This document shows positions 13,996 to 23,372 of a stretch of 24,205 bases of DNA, piece after piece; within the stretch, counting starts at the first letter, position 1, and the number at the start of each line of letters is the position of its first letter. This DNA is from Flavobacteriales bacterium UBA720 (GTDB lineage: Bacteria; Bacteroidota; Bacteroidia; Flavobacteriales; Weeksellaceae): positions 6,192 to 30,396 of the forward strand of contig DBLQ01000002.1 in NCBI GenBank assembly GCA_002297505.1, read 5' to 3'. The translations under genes and the position numbers were made by a program. The notes beneath the pieces were generated by a model. That model did no database searches and was not told the origin of the DNA. It saw only the letters and a program-made list of their open reading frames with translations.

Positions 13996-15693
13996 CTATA
14001 AACTTTCAACCGTCAACTTTTTCTTTGATTTGATATTGTTTTCTGTGAAATCTGCGAGAATCTGATACTGTTTCATAAATTCTGCATATTTTTCTACTTT
14101 TTCCACTTGTGGGAAATATTCTGCTTCGAAATCGGAACCCATTTTTTGGCTCGCTTCCTGAACAGTCGGGTAAATTCCAGCCGCAACGGCTGCATAAACA
14201 GCCGCGCCCAAGGCTGGAGCCTGGTCTGAAGCTGCCACTACAATCGGCATATTAAGAACGTTGGCCAACGTCTGCATAATGAAAGGGGATTTTCTGGCAA
14301 CGCCTCCAATTCCTATCACTTTTTCGATTTTTACGCCTTCTTCTTCGAAACGTTCGACGATTTTTTTGGCTCCAAAGCAAATCGCATTCACCAAAGCTTT
14401 GAAAATATGCGGTGCTTTTGTGCCCAGAGAAAGGTTATTAATGGCCATTTTCAGTTCTTGATTGGCATCGGGAGTTCTTCGACCGTTAATCCAGTCCAAG
14501 GCAACCGGAACCACCTCCGAAAGTGGAATTTTTTCCGCTTCCAAAGTGAGATTGCGAATAATATTGTTCTCTATTTCTTCTTTTAACAACTGTTTTTGAC
14601 TTTCATCAATGACATTGGAATTCATCAGAATATTGTGAGTCGGCCAAGTTAGAATGTCTTTGTACCACGCCAAAACATCACCAAATGCGGATTGCCCGGC
14701 TTCCAGTCCCATCAATCCCGGAATGACGGATCCATCAACCTGTCCGCAGATTCCTTTAACCGTTTTGTCGCCGATGATTTCGTTGGGAGCTACCATAATA
14801 TCGCAAGTCGACGTTCCCATAATTCTGATCAGCGTATTTTCCTCCACTTTTGCTCCAACCGCTCCGGAATGCGCGTCGAAAGTTCCGACAGCAATTACCG
14901 TATTCGTTGTTAAGCCTAATTTTGTTGCCCATTCTTCGTTCAGATTTCCGGCAACTTCATCGGACGTGTAGGTTTTATCGTACAGCCTATCACGAAGTTC
15001 TGCCAGTGAAGGATCCAGCTGACCAAGAAATTCTTTGGAAGGAAGTCCATCCCACGATTCGTGCCACATTGCTTTGTGACCCGCTGCACAACGGCTTCTT
15101 TTAAATGTCGCTAAACTCTGGTTGTCGGAAAGTAAAAATGTGAGGTAATCGCAATGTTCCATCCAGCTGTATGCGGCATTTTTCACCGCTTCATCTTCTC
15201 TGTTGATGTGAAGAATTTTTGCCCAAAACCATTCGGAAGAATAGATTCCACCTTCAAATTTTGTATAATCTTCGCCGCCCCAGTTTCTTGCCAGATGATT
15301 GATTTCTTCGGCTTCGTCGATGGAAGTATGGTCTTTCCACAACACCATCATTGCATTGGGATTTTCTGAAAATTCAGGCAAAAGTGACAAGGCAATTCCT
15401 TCTTTGTTCACGGGAAGCGGTGACGAACCTGTCGTATCAATACAAATGCTGGCGATATTTTCCGGCGCAACGCCACTTTCCTTGACAACGGTTGAAATGG
15501 TTTTTTCCAAACCTTCGATGTGGTCTAGAGGATGCTGACGAAATTGGTTTTCTTCCGGCTTGCAGAACTTTCCTTCTTTCCATCTTTGGTAATAGCTTAC
15601 GGAAGTTGCCAATTCTGCCCCATTTTCGGTATCAATTAAAACGGCACGGACGGAATCTGTTCCGTAGTCTAAGCCGATAACGTAATTTTTCAT
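13996..15693 (-). CDS. araB: L-ribulokinase
   Basis: This cytoplasmic FGGY-family kinase phosphorylates L-ribulose to L-ribulose 5-phosphate using ATP. Its 565 aa compare with 566 in Escherichia coli. The N-terminal phosphate-binding segment is GLDYGTDSVRAVLID (residues 7-21), the catalytic aspartate is expected at Asp273 in GTFDAHSGAVG, and the C-terminal ATP-site loop is GIGGVARKSP (461-470). It is the first gene of the araB-araD-araA-epimerase-symporter operon, with a leader of about 130 nt downstream of a clear promoter and AraR-type operator. Expression should therefore rise when arabinose releases AraR (family knowledge plus the sites seen here). Confidence 0.96.
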   Translation of the reverse strand: MKNYVIGLDYGTDSVRAVLIDTENGAELATSVSYYQRWKEGKFCKPEENQFRQHPLDHIEGLEKTISTVVKESGVAPENIASICIDTTGSSPLPVNKEGIALSLLPEFSENPNAMMVLWKDHTSIDEAEEINHLARNWGGEDYTKFEGGIYSSEWFWAKILHINREDEAVKNAAYSWMEHCDYLTFLLSDNQSLATFKRSRCAAGHKAMWHESWDGLPSKEFLGQLDPSLAELRDRLYDKTYTSDEVAGNLNEEWATKLGLTTNTVIAVGTFDAHSGAVGAKVEENTLIRIMGTSTCDIMVAPNEIIGDKTVKGICGQVDGSVIPGLMGLEAGQSAFGDVLAWYKDILTWPTHNILMNSNVIDESQKQLLKEEIENNIIRNLTLEAEKIPLSEVVPVALDWINGRRTPDANQELKMAINNLSLGTKAPHIFKALVNAICFGAKKIVERFEEEGVKIEKVIGIGGVARKSPFIMQTLANVLNMPIVVAASDQAPALGAAVYAAVAAGIYPTVQEASQKMGSDFEAEYFPQVEKVEKYAEFMKQYQILADFTENNIKSKKKLTVESL

Positions 15694-15832
15694 TAACGAA
15701 AGTGATTTATTTTGGTTATTTTTTTTAGCTATTTTTAAAATAATTGATGCAATGGATTACATTCTACAAAGATTTTTCATTAAGTTTTCATTTACCTTAA
15801 AGAATTCTCCGTTTTCTGTTTAAGAGCTAAAA

Positions 15833-15875
15833 CAAATATAAGATTCTATTTTAAATAAATGTAATATTTACACTT
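15833..15875 (-). promoter_or_regulatory. araB promoter with AraR-type operator
   Basis: On the minus strand the operator AAGTGTAAATATTACATTTA (15875-15856) is followed after 15 nt by a perfect -7 box TATATTTG (15840-15833). The expected -33 position falls inside the operator and reads TTAC rather than TTTG, so bound AraR would block it. The spacer holds AATAGAAT, as in the GH3 promoter. The operator begins 37 bp after the GH51 stop. Confidence 0.8.
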
Positions 15876-15911
15876 AATTTTAATTTTTCCTTTATTTATG
15901 GTATTTTAAAG

Positions 15912-17894
15912 CTATTTTATTTTCAAAATCACTAAAGAATTTGCCGGAATTTCAACAGAAATCTTTCCTTTTTTAATGGTCTGCGTTTCCTCTTTTGGTG
16001 TAATGGTCTCTGATTGGAAATTATTTTCATCGGAAAGTCCTGCAGAAGTCAGTACAATTTTGGTCATTTGACTACCAATTTTACTATTTTTCGGATTGAT
16101 TTCAACCGAAGTTTCCTGAGAATTAGCATTAACAATTTTAATAATGGTTTCTTCCTTTTTAAGGTCACGGACCGCCGATGCATAGAGATTATTCTCACCT
16201 TTCAACGGTTTTCCGTTTTCGGAGATTTTAATTAAATCTGTTCCTTTGTTGTTTGAGAATAATTTCTGAACGTAATAATTGGGAGTAGCGTAAGATTTTA
16301 AATTATTGAACCAAATCAAATCAGGCGTCCATTGCCAACCGTCTGCGTGGGCGAAAAGCGGAGCGTAGGAAGTCATCGTCACTACATCTGCATTGCGCTC
16401 TAATCCGGTCATAAAAGCTGCTTCTGAAAGAGCGGTCAGCCAATTGTTCTTATTGTCAGGCTTTACAACGCCAACCGATTGTGCGGCATATTCTCCGGCA
16501 AAAACTTTTGGTCCTCTTCTATCGTATTTATCGTATCTATCTGCATTTTTTAAGAACCATTCAGGGGAATTGTAATAATGTTCGTCAACAAGCTGTGCAT
16601 TCAGTTTTTTAAGTTCTTTCCAGCCGTAATCGAAAAATTCGCCATCGGGAGACGGCCCGCTTCCGGAAATGATTTTGATATCGGGATATTTAGTGTGAAT
16701 CATTTTTTCAAAAACTTTGTAACGCTCGATATAATCTGCGCCCCACTGTTCATTTCCAACGCCGATGAATTTCATGTTAAAGGGTTTCGGATGTCCCATT
16801 TTTGTACGGATCTTTCCCCATTTAGTATTGGAATCGCCATTTGCAAATTCAATCAGATCCAAAGCATCCTGAACATAAGGATTCAAATCTTCCATTTTTA
16901 CGAGTTCTGCAGTGTTGAACTGGCAAGCCATTCCGCAACTGAGAATCGGAAGCGGTTCTGCACCTAAATCTTCCGCCAGCTGGAAATATTCAAAAAAACC
17001 AAGCCCGAAAGACTGCCAATAATCCGGCGTGAGACGGTGTGCAAATCCGTTATTCCATTTGTTAATCAAATTTTCGCGGTCTTCCACTTTACCAACCGTT
17101 TTTTTCCATTGATAACGTTCTGCCAAAGTTCTTCCTTCCACAATACAACCGCCCGGAAAACGTAAAAATCCTGGCTGTAAATCGTATAATTTCTGAACCA
17201 AATCTTTTCTCAAACCTCCTTTTCTGCCTTTCCAGGTGTCTTGGGGAAACAGTGAAATCATATCCATATTCACAACGCCTTTTCCGATAAAAGTGATTTG
17301 AAGCTTTGCTTTTTCAACGGTTTTAGAAGGTACAAAAACAGCATTATATTTTTGCCAGCCTCCGCCTTTTATGATTGTAGAAACTGAAGAAATCACTGTT
17401 CCGTTTTCATCAATCAGGCTTGTATTGATGGCAGAAATATTGCCTGAAATGTTTTCTAAATTGAAACTTAAGTCATATTTCTCCCCTTGATGTAGACCGA
17501 TTCCCCTGAAACCTTCGTTTTCCAGCACATAATTTTTGTCATTCCAGACCGTGATTCTTGCGTAGTTTTTATTGGTTTTGGATTTGTCGGTGATGATCGT
17601 CAAAAAACCGGAATCCAAGTTTGGAGAAAGTGTTTTTGTGTTGGGTTGTTTCCAGCCTGTCAACGGTTCATCAAACTCGAAACTTCGGTTTTTAATCAGT
17701 TCTGCATATAATCCGCCATCTGCCGCAAAGTTGATGTCTTCGAAGAAAATCCCGTACATCGTGGGTTGGATTTTGATGTTGGTAGAAGTTCCGTCCAAAT
17801 CGAGGAAATGGGTTTTGGTAGTTTTATCTTGTGCTGAAAAAAATGCAACACTAAGCAAAATAGCGGCTGTGAATATTTTGGTTTTTGTTTTCAT
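15912..17894 (-). CDS. GH51 alpha-L-arabinofuranosidase
   Basis: This exported enzyme removes alpha-L-arabinofuranosyl side groups from arabinoxylan, arabinan or their oligosaccharides. It has 660 aa, with a signal peptide (MKTKTKIFTAAILLSVAFFSAQ), a carbohydrate-binding-like beta domain at about residues 75-220, the barrel, and a C-terminal beta domain. The acid/base is Glu382 in GVGNEQWG and the nucleophile Glu468 in VFAGEYAAQ, the two GH51 signatures; FRFPGG-like residues are at LRFPGGC (244-250). It follows GH3 by 82 bp with a palindromic hairpin between them and probably shares its AraR-controlled promoter. No terminator is seen before the araB promoter, so some read-through into the araB operon is possible. 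Confidence 0.93.
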   Translation of the reverse strand: MKTKTKIFTAAILLSVAFFSAQDKTTKTHFLDLDGTSTNIKIQPTMYGIFFEDINFAADGGLYAELIKNRSFEFDEPLTGWKQPNTKTLSPNLDSGFLTIITDKSKTNKNYARITVWNDKNYVLENEGFRGIGLHQGEKYDLSFNLENISGNISAINTSLIDENGTVISSVSTIIKGGGWQKYNAVFVPSKTVEKAKLQITFIGKGVVNMDMISLFPQDTWKGRKGGLRKDLVQKLYDLQPGFLRFPGGCIVEGRTLAERYQWKKTVGKVEDRENLINKWNNGFAHRLTPDYWQSFGLGFFEYFQLAEDLGAEPLPILSCGMACQFNTAELVKMEDLNPYVQDALDLIEFANGDSNTKWGKIRTKMGHPKPFNMKFIGVGNEQWGADYIERYKVFEKMIHTKYPDIKIISGSGPSPDGEFFDYGWKELKKLNAQLVDEHYYNSPEWFLKNADRYDKYDRRGPKVFAGEYAAQSVGVVKPDNKNNWLTALSEAAFMTGLERNADVVTMTSYAPLFAHADGWQWTPDLIWFNNLKSYATPNYYVQKLFSNNKGTDLIKISENGKPLKGENNLYASAVRDLKKEETIIKIVNANSQETSVEINPKNSKIGSQMTKIVLTSAGLSDENNFQSETITPKEETQTIKKGKISVEIPANSLVILKIK

Positions 17895-17926
17895 TTTTGA
17901 GTTGAAAAGTTGAATTTTTTATTGAT

Positions 17927-17959
17927 AAACCTTATAGGTTTTAAAAACCTATAAGGTTT
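17927..17959. repeat. Perfect 14-bp palindrome between GH3 and GH51
   Basis: AAACCTTATAGGTT (17927-17940) and its exact complement AACCTATAAGGTTT (17946-17959) enclose TTAAA, whose outer bases can add a fifteenth pair. No T-run follows on the minus strand, so it is not a standard terminator. I recall this sequence type as a dispersed flavobacterial repeat. It may instead stabilise the GH3 message or reduce passage into GH51. Confidence 0.75.
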
Positions 17960-17976
17960 CGTTGTCTGAGGGCTAA

Positions 17977-20604
17977 CTAATTAACTTTCATTTGAATGCT
18001 TTTCAATCCGGATTCATCGGAAGTTCCGCCGTAGAAAATGGTGTAATCTCCTTCTTTAGGAGCTAAGTCATCTACTTTTTCATCATAAAACTTAAATGAA
18101 TCTTTAGAAACAGTTAATTGGATATTTTTTGTTTCCTTAGATTTAATCAAAACCCTTTCAAAGGCTCTCAAAGTCTTTACAGGGGCCGATGTATCATTGT
18201 TTCTTTTGACATAAACCTGAATCACTTCCTCACCGTCTCTTTCAGAATTATTGGTAACAGGAACTGTAATTGTCAGATTTTCATTAGCATTGATGGTGTT
18301 TTTGTTCAGCTTAGCATTTCCGTAAACAAATTTTGAATAACTCAACCCGTGACCGAAAGCGTACAACGGTTTTTCGGTCATATAACGGTAGGTTCTGCCC
18401 TGCATATCATAGTTTTCAAAACCTTGGTGTTTACTGGTTTTAGACAAATTATTGTCAAGCTGAGCAAGATTTTTATAAAAGGTCACCGGCAGTTTTCCGG
18501 AAGGATTGTAATCGCCTTCCAAAACATCTGCGACAGCCGTTCCGCTGGATTGTCCGCCGTACCAGGCGTTCAGCAAAGCATCATAATTTTTTTCGTCCTG
18601 CTCCAAACCTAGCGAACTTCCTGTGCAAAGTACGAAAACGACAGGCTTTCCTGTTTTTCTTAATTCTACCAACAAGTCACGCTGAACTTTTGGAAGATCA
18701 ATTGAAGTTTTATCGCCACCTTTAAAACCTTCGGTGCTCACCAGCATTTCTTCACCTTCCAGACTTGGCGAAAGTCCACCGGCGAAAATAATAACGTCTG
18801 CTTCCTTCACTTTTTCCCTAACCGCAGTAAAATTCACAGGATCTTTTCTGTACACATCGAAAGTAATGCTCACATATTTTCCTTTCTGGGTGTGGCGTAA
18901 TTCGATGTTATATTCTTTTCCCTGTTCCATTTTTACGGGAAATTCTGAAGGATGTCTTGCGTCTGGACCTTTTCCTGTGGCAACTTCTTTTCCGTCAACA
19001 AAAAGCGTGTACACATCGGATGTTGAAGGTGAAAGAATCACATCGCCAGTGTAAGTACTTTTGAAAATGCCTGAAATAATAGCCGATGTATTTTCTCTTC
19101 CCACATTCGGGGCAAGCTGAGTTCCGCCAAAACTGTTGTAATTGATTCCGCTTTTATTTACAGATACATTAGCGGGAGTTCCTTTGAATTCATTGTTGTT
19201 GAAAAACGCTACTTTCATTCCTTTTTCACCATTTTTCTGGCTTAAAAAGTTTTGGTAAAGCGAAGTTCTGGAAGACGGATCGGCAACTTCAGTTCCTTTT
19301 TCATAAATGATTTCTGCGTTTGGAAATTTGGTTTTAATTCCCTCTAAAATTGTGACAATTGAGGAAGGTGTTCCGTTATAATTTCCCAGTTGCATCAGTC
19401 CGTCATCCGCATTGGGACCGACTACAGCGATTTTTTTAATGTTTTTATTTAAAGGCAAAACATTCTTCTCATTTTTCATCAACACGATTGATTTCTGAGC
19501 CATCAGTAAAGCCTGTTTTTTATGTTCGTCAGAATCCACCACAGCATACGGAATCGAGTTCCAGTGAACCGAAGATTTCGGGTCAAGCATTCCCAGTTCG
19601 AACCAGCCTTTCAGAATCCTTCTCATCGAAATATCCAAATCTTTCTCAGTAATTAAACCGCTTGCGAGAGATTTATTTAAATTATTATAGGTATCGCCAC
19701 ACTCCAGATCTGTAGAATGCTTCAAAGCATCTGCGGCGGTACTTTTTTCATCAGGATGCGTTCCGTGGTATTGTTTCTGATAGAAATCTGCCAATGCCCA
19801 GCAATCGGAAACGACCATTCCGTCATAGTTCCATTTTCCGCGAAGAATTTCTGTCAATAAAGTATTGTTAGCACAGCAAGGCTGACCGTCAAAAGCATTG
19901 TAAGCACACATCACTTCCCTTACATTTCCTTCCAGAACCAATGCTTTGAAAGCCGGAAGATAAGTTTCGTACAAATCTCGTTTGGAAACTTCGGCGTTGT
20001 AGGAATGGCGGTTCCATTCCGGGCCACTGTGAACGGCAAAATGCTTGGCGCAAGCGTGAGTTTTGAAATATTTAGGGTCGTTTCCCTGCAAACCTTTTAC
20101 GGCTGCAACGCCTAAAACAGAAGTCAAATAAGGATCCTCACCATAGGTTTCCTGACCTCTTCCCCATCTAGGATCACGGAAAATATTGATATTCGGCGTC
20201 CAGAACGTAAGACCTTCGTAACGTCCGGTTTTTTGGGATTCATCGAAAGATCTATTGTATTTTGCCCTGGCTTCATCGGAAATCATTTCAAACGTTTTGA
20301 GATGTTCCGGAACATCCCAAGTCGCTGCCATTCCGATTGCTTGCGGAAAAACCGTCGCTGTTCCCGCTCTTGCGACGCCGTGAAGCGCCTCGTTCCACCA
20401 ACCGTAACCGGGAATATCCAATCTCGGAACGGCTTTGGAATTGTCCATCATCATTCCGATTTTTTCATCAACCGTTAATAATCCGAGAAGATTTTCGATT
20501 CTTTGGTCTACCGGAAGTTTGGGGTTTTGGAAAGGATATTTGAAATTCTGTGCGGATGAGATTGCACAGATGAAGATGGATAAAGAAAACAGAATTTTTT
20601 TCAT
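17977..20604 (-). CDS. GH3 beta-xylosidase-like glycosidase with PA14 domain
   Basis: This periplasmic GH3 enzyme has 875 aa. It has a signal peptide (MKKILFSLSIFICAISSA), the N-terminal barrel (about 25-345), the second alpha/beta domain (about 365-700) interrupted by a PA14 domain (about 455-590), and a C-terminal fibronectin-III-like domain (about 765-875). The nucleophile is Asp267 in VVSDCWAL, and an acid/base candidate lies in SLEGEEM (614-620). The HSGPEWNRHSYNA block (192-204) and the LECGD block are typical of the beta-xylosidase/arabinofuranosidase branch, so xylo-oligosaccharides are the likely substrate; a beta-glucosidase-like role is less likely but not excluded. It heads the GH3-GH51 unit and has its own promoter with an AraR-type operator, so it is probably induced by arabinose. 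Confidence 0.92.
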   Translation of the reverse strand: MKKILFSLSIFICAISSAQNFKYPFQNPKLPVDQRIENLLGLLTVDEKIGMMMDNSKAVPRLDIPGYGWWNEALHGVARAGTATVFPQAIGMAATWDVPEHLKTFEMISDEARAKYNRSFDESQKTGRYEGLTFWTPNINIFRDPRWGRGQETYGEDPYLTSVLGVAAVKGLQGNDPKYFKTHACAKHFAVHSGPEWNRHSYNAEVSKRDLYETYLPAFKALVLEGNVREVMCAYNAFDGQPCCANNTLLTEILRGKWNYDGMVVSDCWALADFYQKQYHGTHPDEKSTAADALKHSTDLECGDTYNNLNKSLASGLITEKDLDISMRRILKGWFELGMLDPKSSVHWNSIPYAVVDSDEHKKQALLMAQKSIVLMKNEKNVLPLNKNIKKIAVVGPNADDGLMQLGNYNGTPSSIVTILEGIKTKFPNAEIIYEKGTEVADPSSRTSLYQNFLSQKNGEKGMKVAFFNNNEFKGTPANVSVNKSGINYNSFGGTQLAPNVGRENTSAIISGIFKSTYTGDVILSPSTSDVYTLFVDGKEVATGKGPDARHPSEFPVKMEQGKEYNIELRHTQKGKYVSITFDVYRKDPVNFTAVREKVKEADVIIFAGGLSPSLEGEEMLVSTEGFKGGDKTSIDLPKVQRDLLVELRKTGKPVVFVLCTGSSLGLEQDEKNYDALLNAWYGGQSSGTAVADVLEGDYNPSGKLPVTFYKNLAQLDNNLSKTSKHQGFENYDMQGRTYRYMTEKPLYAFGHGLSYSKFVYGNAKLNKNTINANENLTITVPVTNNSERDGEEVIQVYVKRNNDTSAPVKTLRAFERVLIKSKETKNIQLTVSKDSFKFYDEKVDDLAPKEGDYTIFYGGTSDESGLKSIQMKVN

Positions 20605-20676
20605 TATAAATCATTTAAAATAATGTGTAAAAATCAAATCGATTCTAAAAATTGGAATTCGATATTCGGTTGATAA

Positions 20677-20719
20677 CAAATATAACATTCTATTCTTAAT
20701 AAATGTATAATTAACACTT
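20677..20719 (-). promoter_or_regulatory. GH3-GH51 promoter with AraR-type operator
   Basis: On the minus strand the operator AAGTGTTAATTATACATTTA (20719-20700) is followed after exactly 15 nt by TATATTTG (20684-20677). This is the same layout as at araB, including AATAGAAT in the spacer and TT after the -7 box. The leader to the GH3 ATG would be about 65 nt. Confidence 0.78.
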
Positions 20720-20763
20720 ATTTTACTAAATTTTATTTAAGATACTCACATTAAACTACTTGC

Positions 20764-20796
20764 AATAAAAAAACCACCAGAAATCTGATGGTTTTT
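20764..20796 (-). terminator. Intrinsic terminator of GH115
   Basis: The minus strand gives AAACCATCAG, loop ATTT, CTGGTGGTTT: a 10-bp stem with one G-U pair, continued by a T-run. It starts 6 bp after the GH115 stop codon and separates the GH97-GH115 transcript from the GH3 promoter. Confidence 0.88.
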
Positions 20797-20800
20797 ATGA

Positions 20801-23326
20801 TTATTGGTTTGCATATTCACTTTCCGGCGCTCCCAAATAACTTGGTTTCAGTCCGCCTGTATTGATCAATATTTTCTCCAAAACAATTCCCGGCTCCAGA
20901 ACTCGGAAACGTAACGTATGCTTTCCTGGCTCAGAAAGATGATGTTTGGTTTTGGATTTGATGATGTGTTCCGACTGCCATCTTCCCAGCTCGCCTTTGT
21001 AATGTCCATTGAAATTGACAATCTGCGGCGTTTTTCCGTCGAAAGAAATTTCATAACGCAGACCTTTGTTGTGATTGTAATTTAATGTCGGTGCTAACAG
21101 TAACTGAACTTCAAAATCGCCTTTTGATTCAAAATTAACATCATATTCGAGGTAAATATCTTCATCCGATTTTGGATAGGCATTTTGAGGAAAAGTCGTT
21201 ACACCGGATTTTGTTTTTCCGAAATCAGGAATAACTTCCCAATGGATCCGGTCCGATTCATTTTTTCTGGCAAAATTCTCGGCTTCAATGGAAACATAAC
21301 CGTTTTTCTCCTGAAATACTCTGTCTTTCGAAGCGTTATCGTCATAAATGTAGGTTACTTCGGGCATAACATTCTGTTTTCCGTCGGCCCAGGTTTTATA
21401 ACCTATTTTCATCTGATCCATCATATGCTGCCACTTTCCGCCGGCAATCACATTGTTGTACTGATTGTCCAGATAAGCGTTTCTTTCGAAATACTCTTTC
21501 ACTTTATCCGCATATTCATTGGCTTTCAAGTCATATTTGGACGCCAATTCTCTGTTTTTCGCAACAGCGTAATACATTTCGTACAGATTGCTGCACGCAT
21601 CAATCGGATATAAAACCAGCTGATAATAGGCATCCTGATATTCTGCGGGAATCTGCTCTTTCAGACGTAAAGCTTTCAAAGCCAGTGCCCGGTAATCATT
21701 GAGAACCGTTTCAAATTCATTATAATTTTCCAGGCTGTAGGTATTCCAGTTCAGCGTTTCAGGCGTTACGCGTCGGTTATATTTCGCGTAAAGATTAATC
21801 ATTCCGGCGATTTCTTTGGCGTGTTTTTCACCAAACTGTTCGGCTGACCATTTTTCAGTATACTGCAAAAGGTTTTTGGAGTTAAACTGCTTCGGATTCC
21901 AGGCCATTTCCAGGAAAAAGCTGATTGGGAATTCCATCGGTTTGAGATCGCCCACATTCACAATCCAGACTTTATTCACCTGATGCTCATACGCAAGATT
22001 CATCTGTTCCCAAACGCGCTGAATCGGGTTGATGTTAATCCACTTCGAATTTCTCGGTCCGCCCACGTAATCGAAGTGGTAGTACATCCCGTAACCGCCC
22101 TTGTGCAAGGGTTTTGAAAGGTCCGGAAGTTTTCTCACGTTGCCCCAATTGTCATCACAAAACAGCAAAATCACATCATCCGGAACGCGCATTCCTTTGT
22201 CATAATAATCCTGGACTTCTTTGTACAGAGCCCAAAGCTGTGGCGTTTTATCGGCTCTTTTTCCTGTGACATCCGCAATGATTTTCCGCTGGTCATTCAC
22301 CACTTTTTCGAGAAGTGAAATGTTGGTTCCCTCTCCCATCGCTTCATCGCCGTCGCCACGCATCCCGACTGTCACGAGTTTTTCCCAGTTTTTGCTTCTT
22401 TCCAGTCCCGACTTCCAGAATTCCTTCAACACTTTTTCATTTTTGGAATAATCCCAGACATTCGGCAAATTATTTTTTTTGATGTACCGGTGCCAATCGG
22501 TTTGCGCCTGAGCCATCGGTTCGTGGTGCGAAGTTCCCATTACAATTCCCATTTCGTTGGCCAATGGTCCGCTCAGAGCATCGTCGTCATAAAACGCTTT
22601 TCCCCACATCGCAGGCCAGATGTAATTGCCTTTCATACGAAGAATCAGTTCAAAAACTTTTTCGTAAAATTTAGAATTAATTCCTCCAAAAGTGGCTCTC
22701 GCCCAGCCTCCCAAAGATGGTTCTTCGTCATTCAGGAAAATCCCGCGGTATTCTACAGCCGGCTCTCCATCAGTGTAAATTCCTTTTTTAAAATATAGAT
22801 TTTCTTTTTTCTCAACAGGAAGATCCGCCCAGTAATACCACGGCGAAACCCCGATTTGTTGGGACATTTCGTAGATTCCGTAAATGGTTCCACGTTTGTC
22901 GCTTCCCGCAATGACCACCGCTTCAGAAACGCCCGGAAAAGGGTTGCTGACATTCTGGATGATGTATTTTTCATTTTTTCCGGCTAAAGATTTTCCGTCG
23001 ATTTTTTTTTGTCTGATTAAATCATCCACCACCGATTTTGTTCCGACCGTTCCGATGATAATCAGAGGCAAATTCATTCCGGAAATTTGGTTTAAAAGTG
23101 TAGGCTGATTTCCCGTAACTTTTTGAAAATCAGATTGCAGATTTTTTACCGCTCTTAAAATTCCGTTGTCAATTCCAGCATTGGTAAAAATGGAAAGACC
23201 GACAGATTTTTCTTTTAATACAATGTTTTCTGATTTTTTTTCTGTGCTGATGAACGGTTCTGTTGCATTGATTTGCAGACAAAATCCGAAAATTGTGACG
23301 AGAAGAAATATTTTCAGTTGTTTCAT
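20801..23326 (-). CDS. GH115 xylan alpha-glucuronidase
   Basis: This exported enzyme removes (4-O-methyl-)glucuronic acid from glucuronoxylan or glucuronoarabinoxylan. It has 841 aa with a signal peptide (about residues 1-21). Family blocks run in order: an N-terminal alpha/beta domain, SPWYYWADLPV (161-171), RGIFLNDEEPSLGGWA (194-209), NYIWPAMWGKAF (234-245), MGTSHHEPMAQAQ (263-275), GMRGDGDEAMG (321-331), LLFCDDNWGNVRKLP (387-401) and YHFDYVGGPRNSKW (416-429), with acidic and histidine residues expected to line the active site. A C-terminal beta-sandwich follows. It lies 149 bp downstream of GH97, with a repeat between, and ends at a strong terminator. I see no AraR-type site upstream, so its control probably lies before GH97 or with another regulator. 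Confidence 0.94.
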   Translation of the reverse strand: MKQLKIFLLVTIFGFCLQINATEPFISTEKKSENIVLKEKSVGLSIFTNAGIDNGILRAVKNLQSDFQKVTGNQPTLLNQISGMNLPLIIIGTVGTKSVVDDLIRQKKIDGKSLAGKNEKYIIQNVSNPFPGVSEAVVIAGSDKRGTIYGIYEMSQQIGVSPWYYWADLPVEKKENLYFKKGIYTDGEPAVEYRGIFLNDEEPSLGGWARATFGGINSKFYEKVFELILRMKGNYIWPAMWGKAFYDDDALSGPLANEMGIVMGTSHHEPMAQAQTDWHRYIKKNNLPNVWDYSKNEKVLKEFWKSGLERSKNWEKLVTVGMRGDGDEAMGEGTNISLLEKVVNDQRKIIADVTGKRADKTPQLWALYKEVQDYYDKGMRVPDDVILLFCDDNWGNVRKLPDLSKPLHKGGYGMYYHFDYVGGPRNSKWININPIQRVWEQMNLAYEHQVNKVWIVNVGDLKPMEFPISFFLEMAWNPKQFNSKNLLQYTEKWSAEQFGEKHAKEIAGMINLYAKYNRRVTPETLNWNTYSLENYNEFETVLNDYRALALKALRLKEQIPAEYQDAYYQLVLYPIDACSNLYEMYYAVAKNRELASKYDLKANEYADKVKEYFERNAYLDNQYNNVIAGGKWQHMMDQMKIGYKTWADGKQNVMPEVTYIYDDNASKDRVFQEKNGYVSIEAENFARKNESDRIHWEVIPDFGKTKSGVTTFPQNAYPKSDEDIYLEYDVNFESKGDFEVQLLLAPTLNYNHNKGLRYEISFDGKTPQIVNFNGHYKGELGRWQSEHIIKSKTKHHLSEPGKHTLRFRVLEPGIVLEKILINTGGLKPSYLGAPESEYANQ

Positions 23327-23372
23327 AATCGTTTATATTTTATCTAAATAAAATTTGAGTGACTTATCAAAT

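Noticed and set aside
20624..20643. Possible auxiliary AraR-type site in the GH3 leader (GTGTAAAAAT)
   Set aside because: The left half resembles the araR operator, but the right half lacks ACATTT, so it is too weak to call.
21185..21613. Open frame of 142 codons opposite GH115
   Set aside because: It is antisense to a well-conserved GH115 gene, with no recognisable domain or promoter; a shadow frame.
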